64,000 nucleotides of DNA from NCBI GenBank assembly GCA_963827855.1, contig CAWHBY010000002.1:3162001-3226000 (forward strand), given 5' to 3'. Position 1 is the stretch's first letter, and each line of letters starts with the position of its first letter. The notes beneath the pieces are model-generated. The model worked only from the letters and a program-made list of their open reading frames with translations. It was not told where the DNA came from and made no database searches. The translations under genes were made by a program, and so were the position numbers. This document shows, one piece after another, positions 18,230 through 27,258 of the stretch. Source of the stretch: DTPU01 sp963827855. Its GTDB lineage: Bacteria > Planctomycetota > Phycisphaerae > Sedimentisphaerales > Anaerobacaceae.

Positions 18230-19189
18230 GACCTCCCTTTCAGCAGATCCCGGGCGGTCCGGGCCAGGTGCTGGCCGGAGATGCCGTAGTGGGAGAAGAT
18301 CTCCAGTTGACTGCCCGTCACGGTGTCCTCATCCGGGAACGCGACGATCTTGAATGGCACGCACAGGCCCGCCTGCATCAGGACCGCGGCGCAGGCCTCG
18401 CCCAATCCGCCTGCACTGCTGTGTTCCTCAACGGTCACCAGGGCCCGGCACTCACGTGCTGCGGAGACCACGGCCTCGGCATCCAACGGCTTGATCGTGT
18501 GCATACTGATCACGCGGGCCGTGATCCCTTCCCGCTCCAGCTCCGCGGCCGCCTGGACCGCGTGGATCACGGTCTCGCCCGTGGCCACGAACGCCACGTC
18601 CGTGCCCGGACGCACCTGCAAGGACTTGCCTATCTCGAAGACTGCGGCAGGGCCGTGCACGGGTGGCATGGGCCGCTTTCCAAAGCGGATGTAGATGGGG
18701 TGCGACATCCTTGCAGAGGCCTTGATGGTCTCCGCGGTCTCGAAGTTGTCTGCAGGCACGATGATCGTCAGGTTCGGGATGGCCCGCAGCGACGGCCAGG
18801 TCGTGGATCGAGTGATGGGTGGAGCCGAGGGCGCCGTAGCTGACACCTGCGCTGATGCCGATCAGCTTGACGGGCTGGTCCGAGTAGCAGACGTCGTTCT
18901 TGATCTGCTCCAGGGACCGGGCCGTGAGGAAGCTCGCAGGGGACACGGCGTACACGATCTTGCCCGTCGAGGCCAGTCCAGCAGCCACGCCGACGAGGTT
19001 CTGCTCTGCGATGCCGATCTCCACGAGCTGATCGGGAAGAGCGGCCGCAAAGCCGGACAGCCTGCCCGATCCCCTCGAGTCGCTGGTCACGGCCAGGACG
19101 TTCCGGTTGTTACGGGCCAGGGCCAGCAGCGTCTCGGCAAAGACGTCCAGGTTGGCCTTGCCCTTTTCAGGGCCTGTCTCAGCGTTCAC
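18226..19189 (-). CDS. Transketolase, C-terminal subunit (one frame break)
   Basis: Holds the Pyr and C-terminal domains of a split transketolase. The start is taken as GTG near 19189 (VNAETGPEKGKANLDVF), overlapping the end of the N-subunit gene behind GGAGGTGGA. Motifs: LAVTSDSRGSGR, the ThDP-activating Glu in EIGIAEQNLVGVAAGLA, YGALGSTHHSIHDLAV, and a C-terminal domain with VEEHSSAGGLGEA. One indel near 18790-18800 separates HDLAVA from RAIPNLTIIVPAD. With the N subunit it transfers a ketol unit between sugar phosphates. Split transketolases are typical of dedicated sugar pathways rather than the housekeeping pentose phosphate enzyme, and here the pair sits between the isomerase and the kinase. 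Confidence 0.85.
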
Positions 19190-20017
19190 GCTCCACCTCC
19201 TGCAACCGCTCAGCCAGCTCCTGCTGGGCCTGCTCGTACTGGGAGTCACTGGGCACGCCGTGGTGCCACTTGGGATCGTTCTCCATGAAGCGGACGCCGT
19301 GACCCTTGACGGTCCTCGCGATCACCATGCTGGGCTTGCCTCGCTCAAAGGGGACACCGGCCAGGACCTCCGCCAGGGCCGTGACATCGTGGCCGTCCAC
19401 GCTCCGAACTGCCCAGCCGAAGGCCTCGAACTTCGCGGCCAGAGGCTCCAGCCCGCAGACCTCCTCGGTGCGGCCGGAGATCTGGAGTTGGTTGCGGTCC
19501 ACGATTGCCGATCAGGTTGTCGAGGCGATAGTGGCTGGCCGTGAGCATGGACTCCCAGTTCGAGCCCTTCGGCGAGCTCGCCGTCGCCCATCAGGACAAA
19601 CACCCTGTAGCCCAGCCCATCCTTCTTGGCGGCCAGGGCCACGCCTGTGCCGAAGGCCAGTCCGTGCCCCAAGGCCCCGGTGTTGTGTTCGATGCCGCGG
19701 ACCTTCCGTGTCGGGTGGCCGACGTAGGCCGACCGGTATTGGCACAGGGTCTCGAGATCGGACTCGGGGAAGAAGCCCTTGTCCGCCAGCACCACGTACA
19801 GGGCCTCCACGGAGTGTCCCTTGCTCTGGATGTAGCGGTCACGGCCCGGGTCCGGAGGGCTAGTGGCTGAGACGTTGAGGACTCGGTTGTAGAGGACGTT
19901 CAGGATGTCCATGCAGGATAGATCACCGCCTGTATGACCAGCCTTGGCCTTCTTGACGACCCTGAGCAGGCGGATCCTGTATTGGATTGACTTGATTCGC
20001 AGTTCCTTGTCGGTCAT
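19179..20017 (-). CDS. Transketolase, N-terminal (ThDP-binding) subunit (two frame breaks)
   Basis: Start ATG about 20017 (MTDKELRIKSIQYRIRLLRV), just after the isomerase stop. The Rossmann-like ThDP-diphosphate domain shows KAGHTGGDLSCMDILNVLY, SKGHSVEALYVVLADKG, HNTGALGHGLAFGTGVALA and the metal-binding GDGELAEG. The frame breaks near 19560 and 19505; pieces read NWESMLTASHYRLDNLI and then VDRNQLQISGRTEEV, after which the C-terminus runs clean to EVERER. Length (about 279 residues) is normal for an N subunit. It partners the next gene; both overlap in reading, so they are translationally coupled. Confidence 0.85.
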
Positions 20018-20018
20018 G

Positions 20019-21446
20019 TCAGATATGCCTATAGAGGTCCCATCGGAGGTACTTGGACACGGCCTCCTCCAGCACTGTGGCACAGTGTGTGCGGGTCATG
20101 GCCACGTGGTGCTCGAAGCCGTTTCTGCAGATGTGGGCGAGCAACTGGCGGAGGTGTGTCACCCTGCAGACCGCGATGCCGCCATCCATGCCGAAGGGGT
20201 CGTCCGTGAACTCGCCCTCGCCGACGTAGGCCTTGATCTTGCCCGCAGGATCGTCCGTGGAGATCCGGAAGAACGTCATATCGCCCGGCGCGACGTGCCC
20301 CTTGATCGCGCCGAAGCAATGCTCCCTGCCCAGCGTTTCACCCAGGAGGTCCAGCGGGGAGATCTCGATCGTCCCGGCCCATGAAGCTCCTTGGGAAGTT
20401 GCTGCAATGGGTGCAGACGCACTTGTCCGACTCGTGGCCGTAGTTGTTGTTCCAGTCCAGGAAGCCCGGGACCTGGCCAGAGGCGAGCAGCAGGGCATAC
20501 ATGGACACGGCTCCCGCCACGTCGACCTCGCAGGCGCTGGGCATGCCGCTGTTCGCCCATAAGGCTCATGGACAGACACGCCGCACATCCGTAGTTCTGC
20601 TGCACGCTCGTCCAGCACTGGACCGCGCTGGCGTCGCACTCGTTCTCGGCCATCCAGTCGTCGATCGCCACGGAGAGCTTGGCCTGTCTCAGGACGTGCT
20701 CCTGGGGAATGTCGGATGGGATGGTCCCATACGCGCGAATCTCGGAGAGCTTCCGTTTGACGGCGGCTGCCTTGTCGCCGAGCGCATGGGCACGGCTGAA
20801 GATGTCGGACAGGTCCACGGGCACCACGGTGATCCCCGATTGCTGCAGGAGCTTCTCGCTGTACCGCACGGTCTGGAAGGCCGCGGGCCGTGCGCCGATC
20901 GCGCCGATGCGGCGCCGTGCGCAGGCCCCGGACGACCCTGCAGACCCGCGCGAAGAAGTCCAGGTCCCGGGTAAAAACCTCGCCGTCGATGTCGCACGTG
21001 TGCTCGCTCGTGTCGGTGAACGGGATGCCATACTGATACAGGTTGTTGCACACCGAGATCTTGCCGCAGAAGGCGTCCCGCCTGCCTGACACGTCGACCA
21101 CGTCGAGCCTGTCGTTGCAGGCCTGCACAAGGACCGGGACGTTCAGCCTGGCCAGGTCGAGGGTCTGCACGACACCCAGCTCATCCCCGAAGTTCGGCAG
21201 GACCACGATGACGCCGTCGATGTCCTCCCTGCGACTCTGAAACAGCTTCGCGCACTTCTGCGCATCCGCAAGGGTCTCGATGGCGCCATGCTCCGTGGCC
21301 TCTGCCGGCAGGATGACTTGGCCATAGCCCAGCCTCTTGAGTTGTGCCTCTATTTGAGCACGGCCTTCTTGCGCCAGCCTGGGGTTGAAGAAGCCCCTCG
21401 TACCCACGATCAGACCGAATGTCACCTTCCTGTCCAATAGTCTCAC
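20019..21446 (-). CDS. L-fucose/L-arabinose isomerase superfamily sugar isomerase (frame-disrupted)
   Basis: Start GTG 21446 behind AGGGGAA, 19 bp after the permease stop. The N-terminal Rossmann-like domains read VTFGLIVGTRGFFNPRLAQEG and VIVVLPNFGDE. The middle carries QVRYSEKLL-like and IFSRAHALGDKAAAVK segments, and the C-terminal part has CEVDVAGAVSMYALLLASG, FLDWNNNYG and MTRTHCATVLEE. The Glu, Asp and His in those last three match the metal-site residues of the FucI/AraA fold. Three single-base breaks (about 20925, 20560, 20385) sum to zero, so first and last parts share a frame. It is expected to convert an imported aldose to its ketose. The substrate is not fixed by sequence; fucose, arabinose and apiose are open. 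Confidence 0.75.
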   Translation of the reverse strand: MRLLDRKVTFGLIVGTRGFFNPRLAQEGRAQIEAQLKRLGYGQVILPAEATEHGAIETLADAQKCAKLFQSRREDIDGVIVVLPNFGDELGVVQTLDLARLNVPVLVQACNDRLDVVDVSGRRDAFCGKISVCNNLYQYGIPFTDTSEHTCDIDGEVFTRDLDFFARVCRVVRGLRTAPHRRDRRTARGLPDRAVQREAPAAIGDHRGARGPVRHLQPCPCARRQGSRRQTEALRDSRVWDHPIRHSPGARPETGQALRGDRRLDGRERVRRQRGPVLDERAAELRMCGVSVHEPYGRTAACPAPARSTWREPCPCMPCCSPLARSRASWTGTTTTATSRTSASAPIAATSQGASWAGTIEISPLDLLGETLGREHCFGAIKGHVAPGDMTFFRISTDDPAGKIKAYVGEGEFTDDPFGMDGGIAVCRVTHLRQLLAHICRNGFEHHVAMTRTHCATVLEEAVSKYLRWDLYRHI

Positions 21447-21465
21447 GGCAATTCCCCTGTTCAGA

Positions 21466-22440
21466 TCATTCCTTGGTATTGAGCCTGTCGATGATGACGG
21501 CCAGAAGAATAACGAATCCCTTGATCACCTGCTGCCAGAAGGGATCGACACCCATGATCACCAGTCCACTGTTGAGGACACCGATGATCAAGGCCCCGAG
21601 GACCGTCCCCTGCACGGAGCCCCGGCCGCCCGAGAGGGACGTACCGCCGATCACGACGGCGGCCACGGAGTCGAGTTCCATCCCCTCCCCGGCGATCGGC
21701 GTGGCCGAGTTCAGGCGGGAGGTCACGATCAATCCGCCGACGGCCGCCAGCGAGCCGGAGATGAGGTACACAGACCGCTTCACGCGGGCGACGTTGAGGC
21801 CGGAGAGCTTGGCGGCCTCTTCGTTGCCGCCCACGGCGTACACGTACCGACCGAACCGCGTCTTTCTGAGCAGTACCATGGCGACCAGGACGATGCCCGC
21901 GGCGATCCAGAACTGGTTGGGAATCCCCAGCAGCCTTCCCGAGCCTATGCTGACGAAGACCTGGCCAAGACCGGTGATCGCTTCGCCGCCCGTGTACAGC
22001 TTCGTGAGTCCCCGGGCGATGGTCAGCATGGCCAGTGTCGCGATGAAGGGGGGGACCCGAAAGCGGGTGACCATCACGCCGTTGAACCACCCCATCGCGG
22101 CGCCGACGAACAGGCCGACGGCGATGGCGGCCGTGGCCCCGTAGCCGATGTAGAGATTCAGGGCCTCGACCTCTGTGCCGCGTTTGAGAAGACCGGCCAT
22201 GATCGCACCGCTCAGCGCCAGGATCGAACTGACGGACAGATCGATCCCCCCCGTCAGGATCACCAGGGTCATCCCCACCGAGAGGCAGAGGTTAACCGAG
22301 ATCTGCCGCATCACGGTCCAGAAGTTGTCCACAGAGAGGAAGCCGTCCGCCAGCAGGCTGAAGGCCAGTACCATCAACAGCAGGGCGATCAGCGAGTGCG
22401 ATTTTGCCAGAAGCGTCCGGTAGTCTTTTCGGTCCAACAT
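21466..22440 (-). CDS. Ribose-type ABC transporter permease (RbsC family)
   Basis: 324 residues, about 9-10 hydrophobic segments, no frame break. Family motifs: SVGMTLVILTGGIDLSVSSI near residue 60, the WFNGVMVTRFRVPPFIATLA loop, and IAGEGMELDSVAAVVIGGTS in the C-terminal third. It forms the inner-membrane channel with the ATPase gene 10 bp upstream. In the CUT2 family two copies assemble with one dual-domain ATPase. CUT2 importers carry mostly pentoses and small hexoses, which fits the pentose-type enzymes after it. Confidence 0.92.
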   Translation of the reverse strand: MLDRKDYRTLLAKSHSLIALLLMVLAFSLLADGFLSVDNFWTVMRQISVNLCLSVGMTLVILTGGIDLSVSSILALSGAIMAGLLKRGTEVEALNLYIGYGATAAIAVGLFVGAAMGWFNGVMVTRFRVPPFIATLAMLTIARGLTKLYTGGEAITGLGQVFVSIGSGRLLGIPNQFWIAAGIVLVAMVLLRKTRFGRYVYAVGGNEEAAKLSGLNVARVKRSVYLISGSLAAVGGLIVTSRLNSATPIAGEGMELDSVAAVVIGGTSLSGGRGSVQGTVLGALIIGVLNSGLVIMGVDPFWQQVIKGFVILLAVIIDRLNTKE

Positions 22441-22450
22441 GCGCAGATCC

Positions 22451-24012
22451 TCAGGGTGTCGCGTCGTCGGATGACTGGGGCAGTCTGTTGTTCGAAAGGC
22501 TTCTGGGCAGGGCCGCCTTCAGGATCGATTCCTCCGTGGCCTCGCGCGGGAGAACTCCGCCGTCTGCAGCCCCTCGGACAGGACGATGATCCGGTGCGAG
22601 AGGGCTATGATCTCAGGCAGTTCGGACGAGACCACGACGATGGCCAGGCCCGCTCCAGCCAGCTCGTGGATGAGCCGATAGATCTGGTTCTTTGCATTGA
22701 CGTCGATGCCTCGCGTCGGCTCGTCGAGCAATAGGACCCGGGGCCGAGTCGCCAGCCACTTGGCCAGGACGACCTTCTGCTGGTTGCCGCCGCTCAGGTG
22801 CTTCACCGGCTGGCGGTGCGAGGATGCCCGGATACTCAGGCGCTGCCCGAAGTCACTGGCCAGAGATCGCTCCAGCCGGTCGCTGAGAAACCCGAACCGT
22901 TCGACCTGGCCGAGACTGGCCAGAGAGATGCTGGCCGCCACGGACATGTCCATGACCAAGCCCTGGCGTTTGCGATCTTCCGGCACCAAAGCCAGGCCCA
23001 CCGCGATGGCCTCGGCGCAAGACGAGATGCGAACCTCCCGTCCCTCCAGGAATACCCTGCCGGAAGCCCTGCTCGCGTGCAGGCCGAAGATCGTCTCCAA
23101 CAACTCGCTGCGGCCTGCCCCCATCAATCCAAACACGCCGAGCACCTCGCCCCGGGCCACCGAGAAGCTGACGTCCTTCACGAGGAAGTCCCCGGACCGG
23201 TCCGGGTGGGGCAGGCATATCTTCTCCACGCGCAGGACCTCGGCACCCTGCGAGGCTTGGGCTTGGACGAAGAAGTCCTTGAGGTCCCGGCCGACCATCA
23301 TGCGCACGACGTCATCGTGGCTCAATCGGGTCCGGGGCGAAGAACCGATGGTGCGGCCATCCCGCATAACGGTGATCTGATCGGCAATCCGGAACACCTC
23401 GTCCATCTTGTGGCTGATGTAGACAATGGCCACTCCCTCGTGTTTCAGGTTGTCGATCAACCCGAACAGCACGTCCACCTCTCGCTCGCTGATTGCGGAG
23501 GTCGGCTCATCCATGATGATCACGCGGGCGTTCAGGGCCAGCGCCCGGGCGATCTCCAGGATCTGTTGCTGGCCGACTCGGAGCGTGCTGACGCGCGTGC
23601 GCGGGTCCACGTCCAAGTCCAGCCGATGCAGAACAGCCATCGATTCCCGGCGCATCCGGCGAAAGTCGATCAAGCCCAGTCGATCCAGAAACTCCCGGCC
23701 CAGGAAGATGTTCTCGCTCACAGTCAGGTTGGGGATCAGGTTCAGTTCCTGGTGGATGAGCGCCACCCCCTGCTCCTGAGCCTGCCGTGGACTGGCGAAG
23801 ACCACCTCGCGTCCATCCCGCAGGATCTTCCCCTCGTAGTCCTGGTAGACGCCCGCCAGGACCTTCATGAGCGTGGACTTGCCCGCGCCGTTCTCACCCA
23901 CGACGGCGGTCACCTGTCCCGCGTGCACCTCCAAATGGGCCTCATCCAAGGCCTTGACGCCGCCAAATCGCTTGGTGATCCCCCGTGCCGCCAGAACGAT
24001 CTCGTCGGTCAT
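22451..24012 (-). CDS. Ribose-type ABC transporter ATP-binding protein (RbsA family), frame break near the C-terminus
   Basis: ATG 24012 (MTDEIVLAARGITKRFGGVKAL) is chosen because the family begins here and the longer frame upstream has no homology. Two ATPase halves: the first with GENGAGKST, a degenerate signature VGQQQILEIARALA and VIIMDEPTSA; the second with GAGRSELLETIFG (lacking the canonical Walker A Lys-Ser/Thr, usual in CUT2) and LSGGNQQKVVLAKWLA and LLLDEPTRGIDV. At about 22553 one missing base shifts the end. Restoring it gives REATEESILKAALP and a stop at about 22451, 10 bp before the permease start. It energises sugar import. Confidence 0.9.
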
Positions 24013-24034
24013 AGTTGGGGCTCTATCGGGTGGA

Positions 24035-24718
24035 TCATTCCATCTCCAGCCGAATGGGGACGACCCCCAGGAGATGCCGGGGACCCTCTGTCTGCTCAGG
24101 CCGTTCCAGGCCGCCGAACGGCGTCTTCTCCGTGGCGTCCTCGGCCACTTCGGCCGCACCGATGAAACGCACAGACGCCCCAACCTGAGGCGTTCTCGCG
24201 AGAAACGGCGTGATCACCTCCTGCACGATGATGCGGTTGATCTCGGCGCTGATCCGGTTGAACTTCATCGTATCGGAGAAGGCGCTGACATCGATCAACC
24301 CCGAGGCGTCGCGCACGGCATTGCCCGCAACGTACGCGCCGGTACACAGCAGGATCTCGGGATTCGGATCGTCCGTCAGAGCAGTGACCCGCAGCCCTTC
24401 CTTCTGCACTGCCACGATCCGGCCACGGCCCGCCAGCAAGTAGGCGTGGACCCGGCTCTGGCCCAGGGTCCTGCCCTTGGCGACGGCGGCCTTCATATCC
24501 GTATTGAGCAACCGGATCAACTCGTCGGCGGCCTGGGGATGGCCCAAGGCGGCAGGAAGCCGGTTGTCCCAGAAGTCCCGCGCGTACTCGGCCGGATTGA
24601 ACCGGGCGGTCCGCTCTTCGGCCCGCTTGTCGTCCAGACGGCGAAACTCCATGAAGCGGCCCACCACCAGGGCCAAGGATCCGATGCCGATGATATAGAC
24701 CACGTGCTTTCGTTTCAT
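24035..24718 (-). CDS. DUF2291 family periplasmic protein of a ribose-type ABC operon
   Basis: 227 residues with a single N-terminal hydrophobic segment (VVYIIGIGSLALVVG), so it is exported or anchored. Body contains FWDNRLPAALGHPQAADELI, GRIVAVQKEGLRV and FIGAAEVAEDA. DUF2291 proteins are encoded next to CUT2 transporters; their molecular role is not known to me, though an oligomer-stabilising or accessory binding role is possible. It starts 8 bp after the binding-protein stop and ends 22 bp before the ATPase start. Confidence 0.8.
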   Translation of the reverse strand: MKRKHVVYIIGIGSLALVVGRFMEFRRLDDKRAEERTARFNPAEYARDFWDNRLPAALGHPQAADELIRLLNTDMKAAVAKGRTLGQSRVHAYLLAGRGRIVAVQKEGLRVTALTDDPNPEILLCTGAYVAGNAVRDASGLIDVSAFSDTMKFNRISAEINRIIVQEVITPFLARTPQVGASVRFIGAAEVAEDATEKTPFGGLERPEQTEGPRHLLGVVPIRLEME

Positions 24719-24725
24719 CAGGCCG

Positions 24726-25679
24726 TCACTCGCTGCGGCCGTAGGCGGCGTACTTCTCGATGTTCTCCGCGTTCACGAGCTCGACTGCCACAGGCACTTT
24801 CTGGGAGAAGTCTCTCTTGCCCTTGAGGTACTGGTCGGCGGACTCCGCCGCCATCTTCGCCATCGTCTTCGGGAACTGCATCCCGGTCGCGACGATCCGG
24901 CCCGCCCGGATCTCATCGATGACATCCTTGGCCCCGTCGAAGCCGAAGACCATCACCTGTTTGTCCTTGCCGGCCGCGAGGATCGCCCGGTGCGCCCCCA
25001 TGGCCATGGCATCGTTGCCGCAGAACACGGCATTGATGTCAGGATGAGCCTGCAGGAGCGACTCCATGACCTCCATCGCCTTGGTGCGGTCGAAATCCGC
25101 CGGCTGCTGGCCGACCATCTTCAAGCCTGGGTAGTTGTCCACCACGCTGTGAAAACCGTCCGAGCGGTTCTTCGTGTTGTTGTCCCCCAATAGGCCCAGC
25201 AACTCGACGTAGGTCCCCTTCTCCCCAAGCCGGCGCACGAAGTACTGGCCCAGGGCCACGCAGCCCGAGAAGTTGTCGGAGAGGATCTGACTGACGGCCA
25301 CGTCGCTGGCCGAGATCTCCCGGTCCATGCAGAAGGTCGGAATACCCGCGTCCTTGGCCCGCTTGACGCTGGCGATGGAGCCTTCCGCGTCGGTCGGATT
25401 GAAGAGAATGGCCGCGTACCTTCCGTCAATGATGGCGTCGAAGTGGGCGGCCTCGGTGGCCGGCGAGTTCTGCGAATCGAAGACATCGACCTTGTAGCCC
25501 AGTTCCTCCGCCCTGGCCTTGGCTGCATCCTTGAGAACGACGAACCAGGGGTTGTTCAGCGTGGAAATGACCACCGCGATCTTCCCGCCTGCCTGCTGCC
25601 CGGGCTGCTTCGCACAGCCTCCCGCCAGCAGCACTGCGCCTGCAACCACCCACATCAGAATGAACACCTTCTTCACCAT
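24726..25679 (-). CDS. Sugar ABC transporter substrate-binding lipoprotein (RbsB family)
   Basis: 317 residues; lipobox VLLAGGC gives lipidated Cys 22. Type I periplasmic binding fold with KIAVVISTLNNPWFVVLKDA at the start, DSQNSPATEAAHFDAII, FCMDREISASDVAVSQILSD at the ligand cleft, a NRSDGFHSVVDNY hinge segment and AVFCGNDAMAMGAHRAILAA. First gene of the operon, with an AAGGA site before its ATG and a putative promoter at 25715-25743. It determines what the operon imports. The cleft residues suggest a ribose-like ligand in the broad sense, and D-apiose is a candidate because of the downstream enzymes. Confidence 0.92.
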   Translation of the reverse strand: MVKKVFILMWVVAGAVLLAGGCAKQPGQQAGGKIAVVISTLNNPWFVVLKDAAKARAEELGYKVDVFDSQNSPATEAAHFDAIIDGRYAAILFNPTDAEGSIASVKRAKDAGIPTFCMDREISASDVAVSQILSDNFSGCVALGQYFVRRLGEKGTYVELLGLLGDNNTKNRSDGFHSVVDNYPGLKMVGQQPADFDRTKAMEVMESLLQAHPDINAVFCGNDAMAMGAHRAILAAGKDKQVMVFGFDGAKDVIDEIRAGRIVATGMQFPKTMAKMAAESADQYLKGKRDFSQKVPVAVELVNAENIEKYAAYGRSE

Positions 25680-25714
25680 AGTCGATTCCTTGTCCTGTTC
25701 AATCGAAAGCGGTC

Positions 25715-25743
25715 ATCTTAGAGCCAGAAGTCCCAGGACACAA
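25715..25743 (-). promoter_or_regulatory. Putative promoter of the sugar ABC/isomerase/transketolase/kinase operon
   Basis: On the minus strand TTGTGT (25743-25738) and TAAGAT (25720-25715) are separated by 17 nt, about 35 nt before the ATG of the binding-protein gene. This is a fair sigma-70 type match. No operator is evident beside it. Confidence 0.4.
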
Positions 25744-25795
25744 GCCAAGAACATTGCGTCTTGTGGGTGCACTGTTCATCGATGGCAAGCAGGTT

Positions 25796-27191
25796 TCACT
25801 CCTTCTGGGCCGGCCCAGCCGTCGGCTCAAAGACGATCCTGCGATAGCTGGTCAGGTTGGGTGTCCCGTCATCCATGACTTCACAGATCACATGGAAGCT
25901 CTTCCCTGCCGAATCCGCCGGGACCTCCATCGTGGCTCGGTTCGCGTTGCAGTCGGCAATCCTGATTTCCTGTTTGTAGGTGCCCGCGTCGGGTTGAATC
26001 CACCAAGTGAACTTAAGATGGTTGCCATCCGGGTCGGTCGTCTTCGATGCGTCGAGGGTGAGCGAGGTGCCTTGCTGGGGAGTCTTCGTCAGGACGCGGA
26101 TGCCATCGTCACCATCAAGGACAATGACCGGATTCCGGTTTCCGGCGCCATCCTTTGCCCAGTCCATCCTGGCTGCGAAGTTGTTGAAGGCTGCCGGGTA
26201 GAAACGGTCGAACAACGATCTGCAGGAACCGGCTGCCCGCCACAGGTTGTTTGCATCCGCCTGATAGGTTCCGCTCCAACTGCACTGGCTTGGGTCTTCC
26301 GGGTCGTGAAGCCCGGTGGGCATGAGATAGAGAAAAGAGGGTGTGTCGCCTTCCACGCCATACTTGTACTTGGGATACTGCTTGCCCAGGGTGCCATGGC
26401 CCTGAATGTGAGCCTCGTACTGGCTCCAGTTCTTGACTCCGGTCCCATTGTGGGCCTTCCAGGCGCACTCGTCCCAAATGAACATGAGATCCCTTCCGGC
26501 TTCACTGCGCATCCACCCATGAGAGCTGTAGCTGAGGGGCTCCTTTCCGGTGTAGACCCTGTCCTGGTCCGTTATGGCATAGATCCGGATTCTGTGGAGG
26601 AAGGTCTTGAATTGATCCGCGGTTCGATCGAGCTTTGCGCGGTAGATGGATTGGGCGACTGTATTTCCCCCTCCCCAGACGGTGACCCAGATGGGACGGT
26701 CGTCCGTTTCATCGGCCAGCGTGATGATCAGGTCACTTCCGGGGGAGTCATTGGCAGCGCCGATGAACTTGACCCCTCGGTTCCTGCTGCCGAACAGGGT
26801 ACGGTCCCTCAAGTACTTCGGACTCGGCCAGTACCCGATCTCCTGTCTGGCATCATCGAACGAATGCCCAACCTGGCTGGAGCGTTTCATCAGGTTGGGC
26901 AGATCTTTCTCGTAGGCGTTGATGACGCCATGAATGATGTTGATGAAGTCCTTCTCCGGAGATTTGTTGAGGGATTCAATGCTGTAGCCGGTGGACATGA
27001 CCAGCCCCTCGATTTCGAACAGGTCGGCATGGGCGAGGAGCCGGGTCATTGACTCGTGGTCATCGGTTTCCCAGGTGGAAATGTCCGTCAGCACCACGAT
27101 GCGCAGGCTTCAGGGGAGCAGCCAAGGATGCGGCAGAGACGGCCAGTGAAAGCCAGAGTGCAAGAGAAGACGACGTTCTCATCTGTGTCAT
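25796..27191 (-). CDS. Sde0182-type nucleoside-hydrolase-like protein (DUF1593), secreted, one frame break
   Basis: A signal peptide (MRTSSSLALWLSLAVSAASL) starts at ATG about 27182, with an alternative ATG at 27191. One indel near 27105 then joins it to the main frame: RIVVLTDISTWETDDHESMT, FEIEGLVMSTGYS, VTVWGGGNTVAQSIY, and SWSGTYQADANNLWRAA. The C-terminal Ig-like domain (about 340-430) reads LTLDASKTTDPDGNHLKFTW. The N-terminal Asp-rich loop resembles the metal/ribose site of nucleoside hydrolases. Sde0182-type proteins have been associated with cellulose binding; I know of no proven reaction. It ends 116 bp before the start of the sugar operon on the same strand. Confidence 0.78.
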
Positions 27192-27258
27192 GCTCCGAGG
27201 TTGATAGGATTCTACATCGCTCATGGCTGGACCGACACTCCTCCTGGCAGGTTCGTGC

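Noticed and set aside
12285..21446. A classical L-fucose catabolic pathway linked to GH95
   Set aside because: There is an isomerase of the right superfamily, but no fuculose-1-phosphate aldolase or FucK-type context; a split transketolase stands where the aldolase would be. It remains an alternative for the isomerase substrate only.
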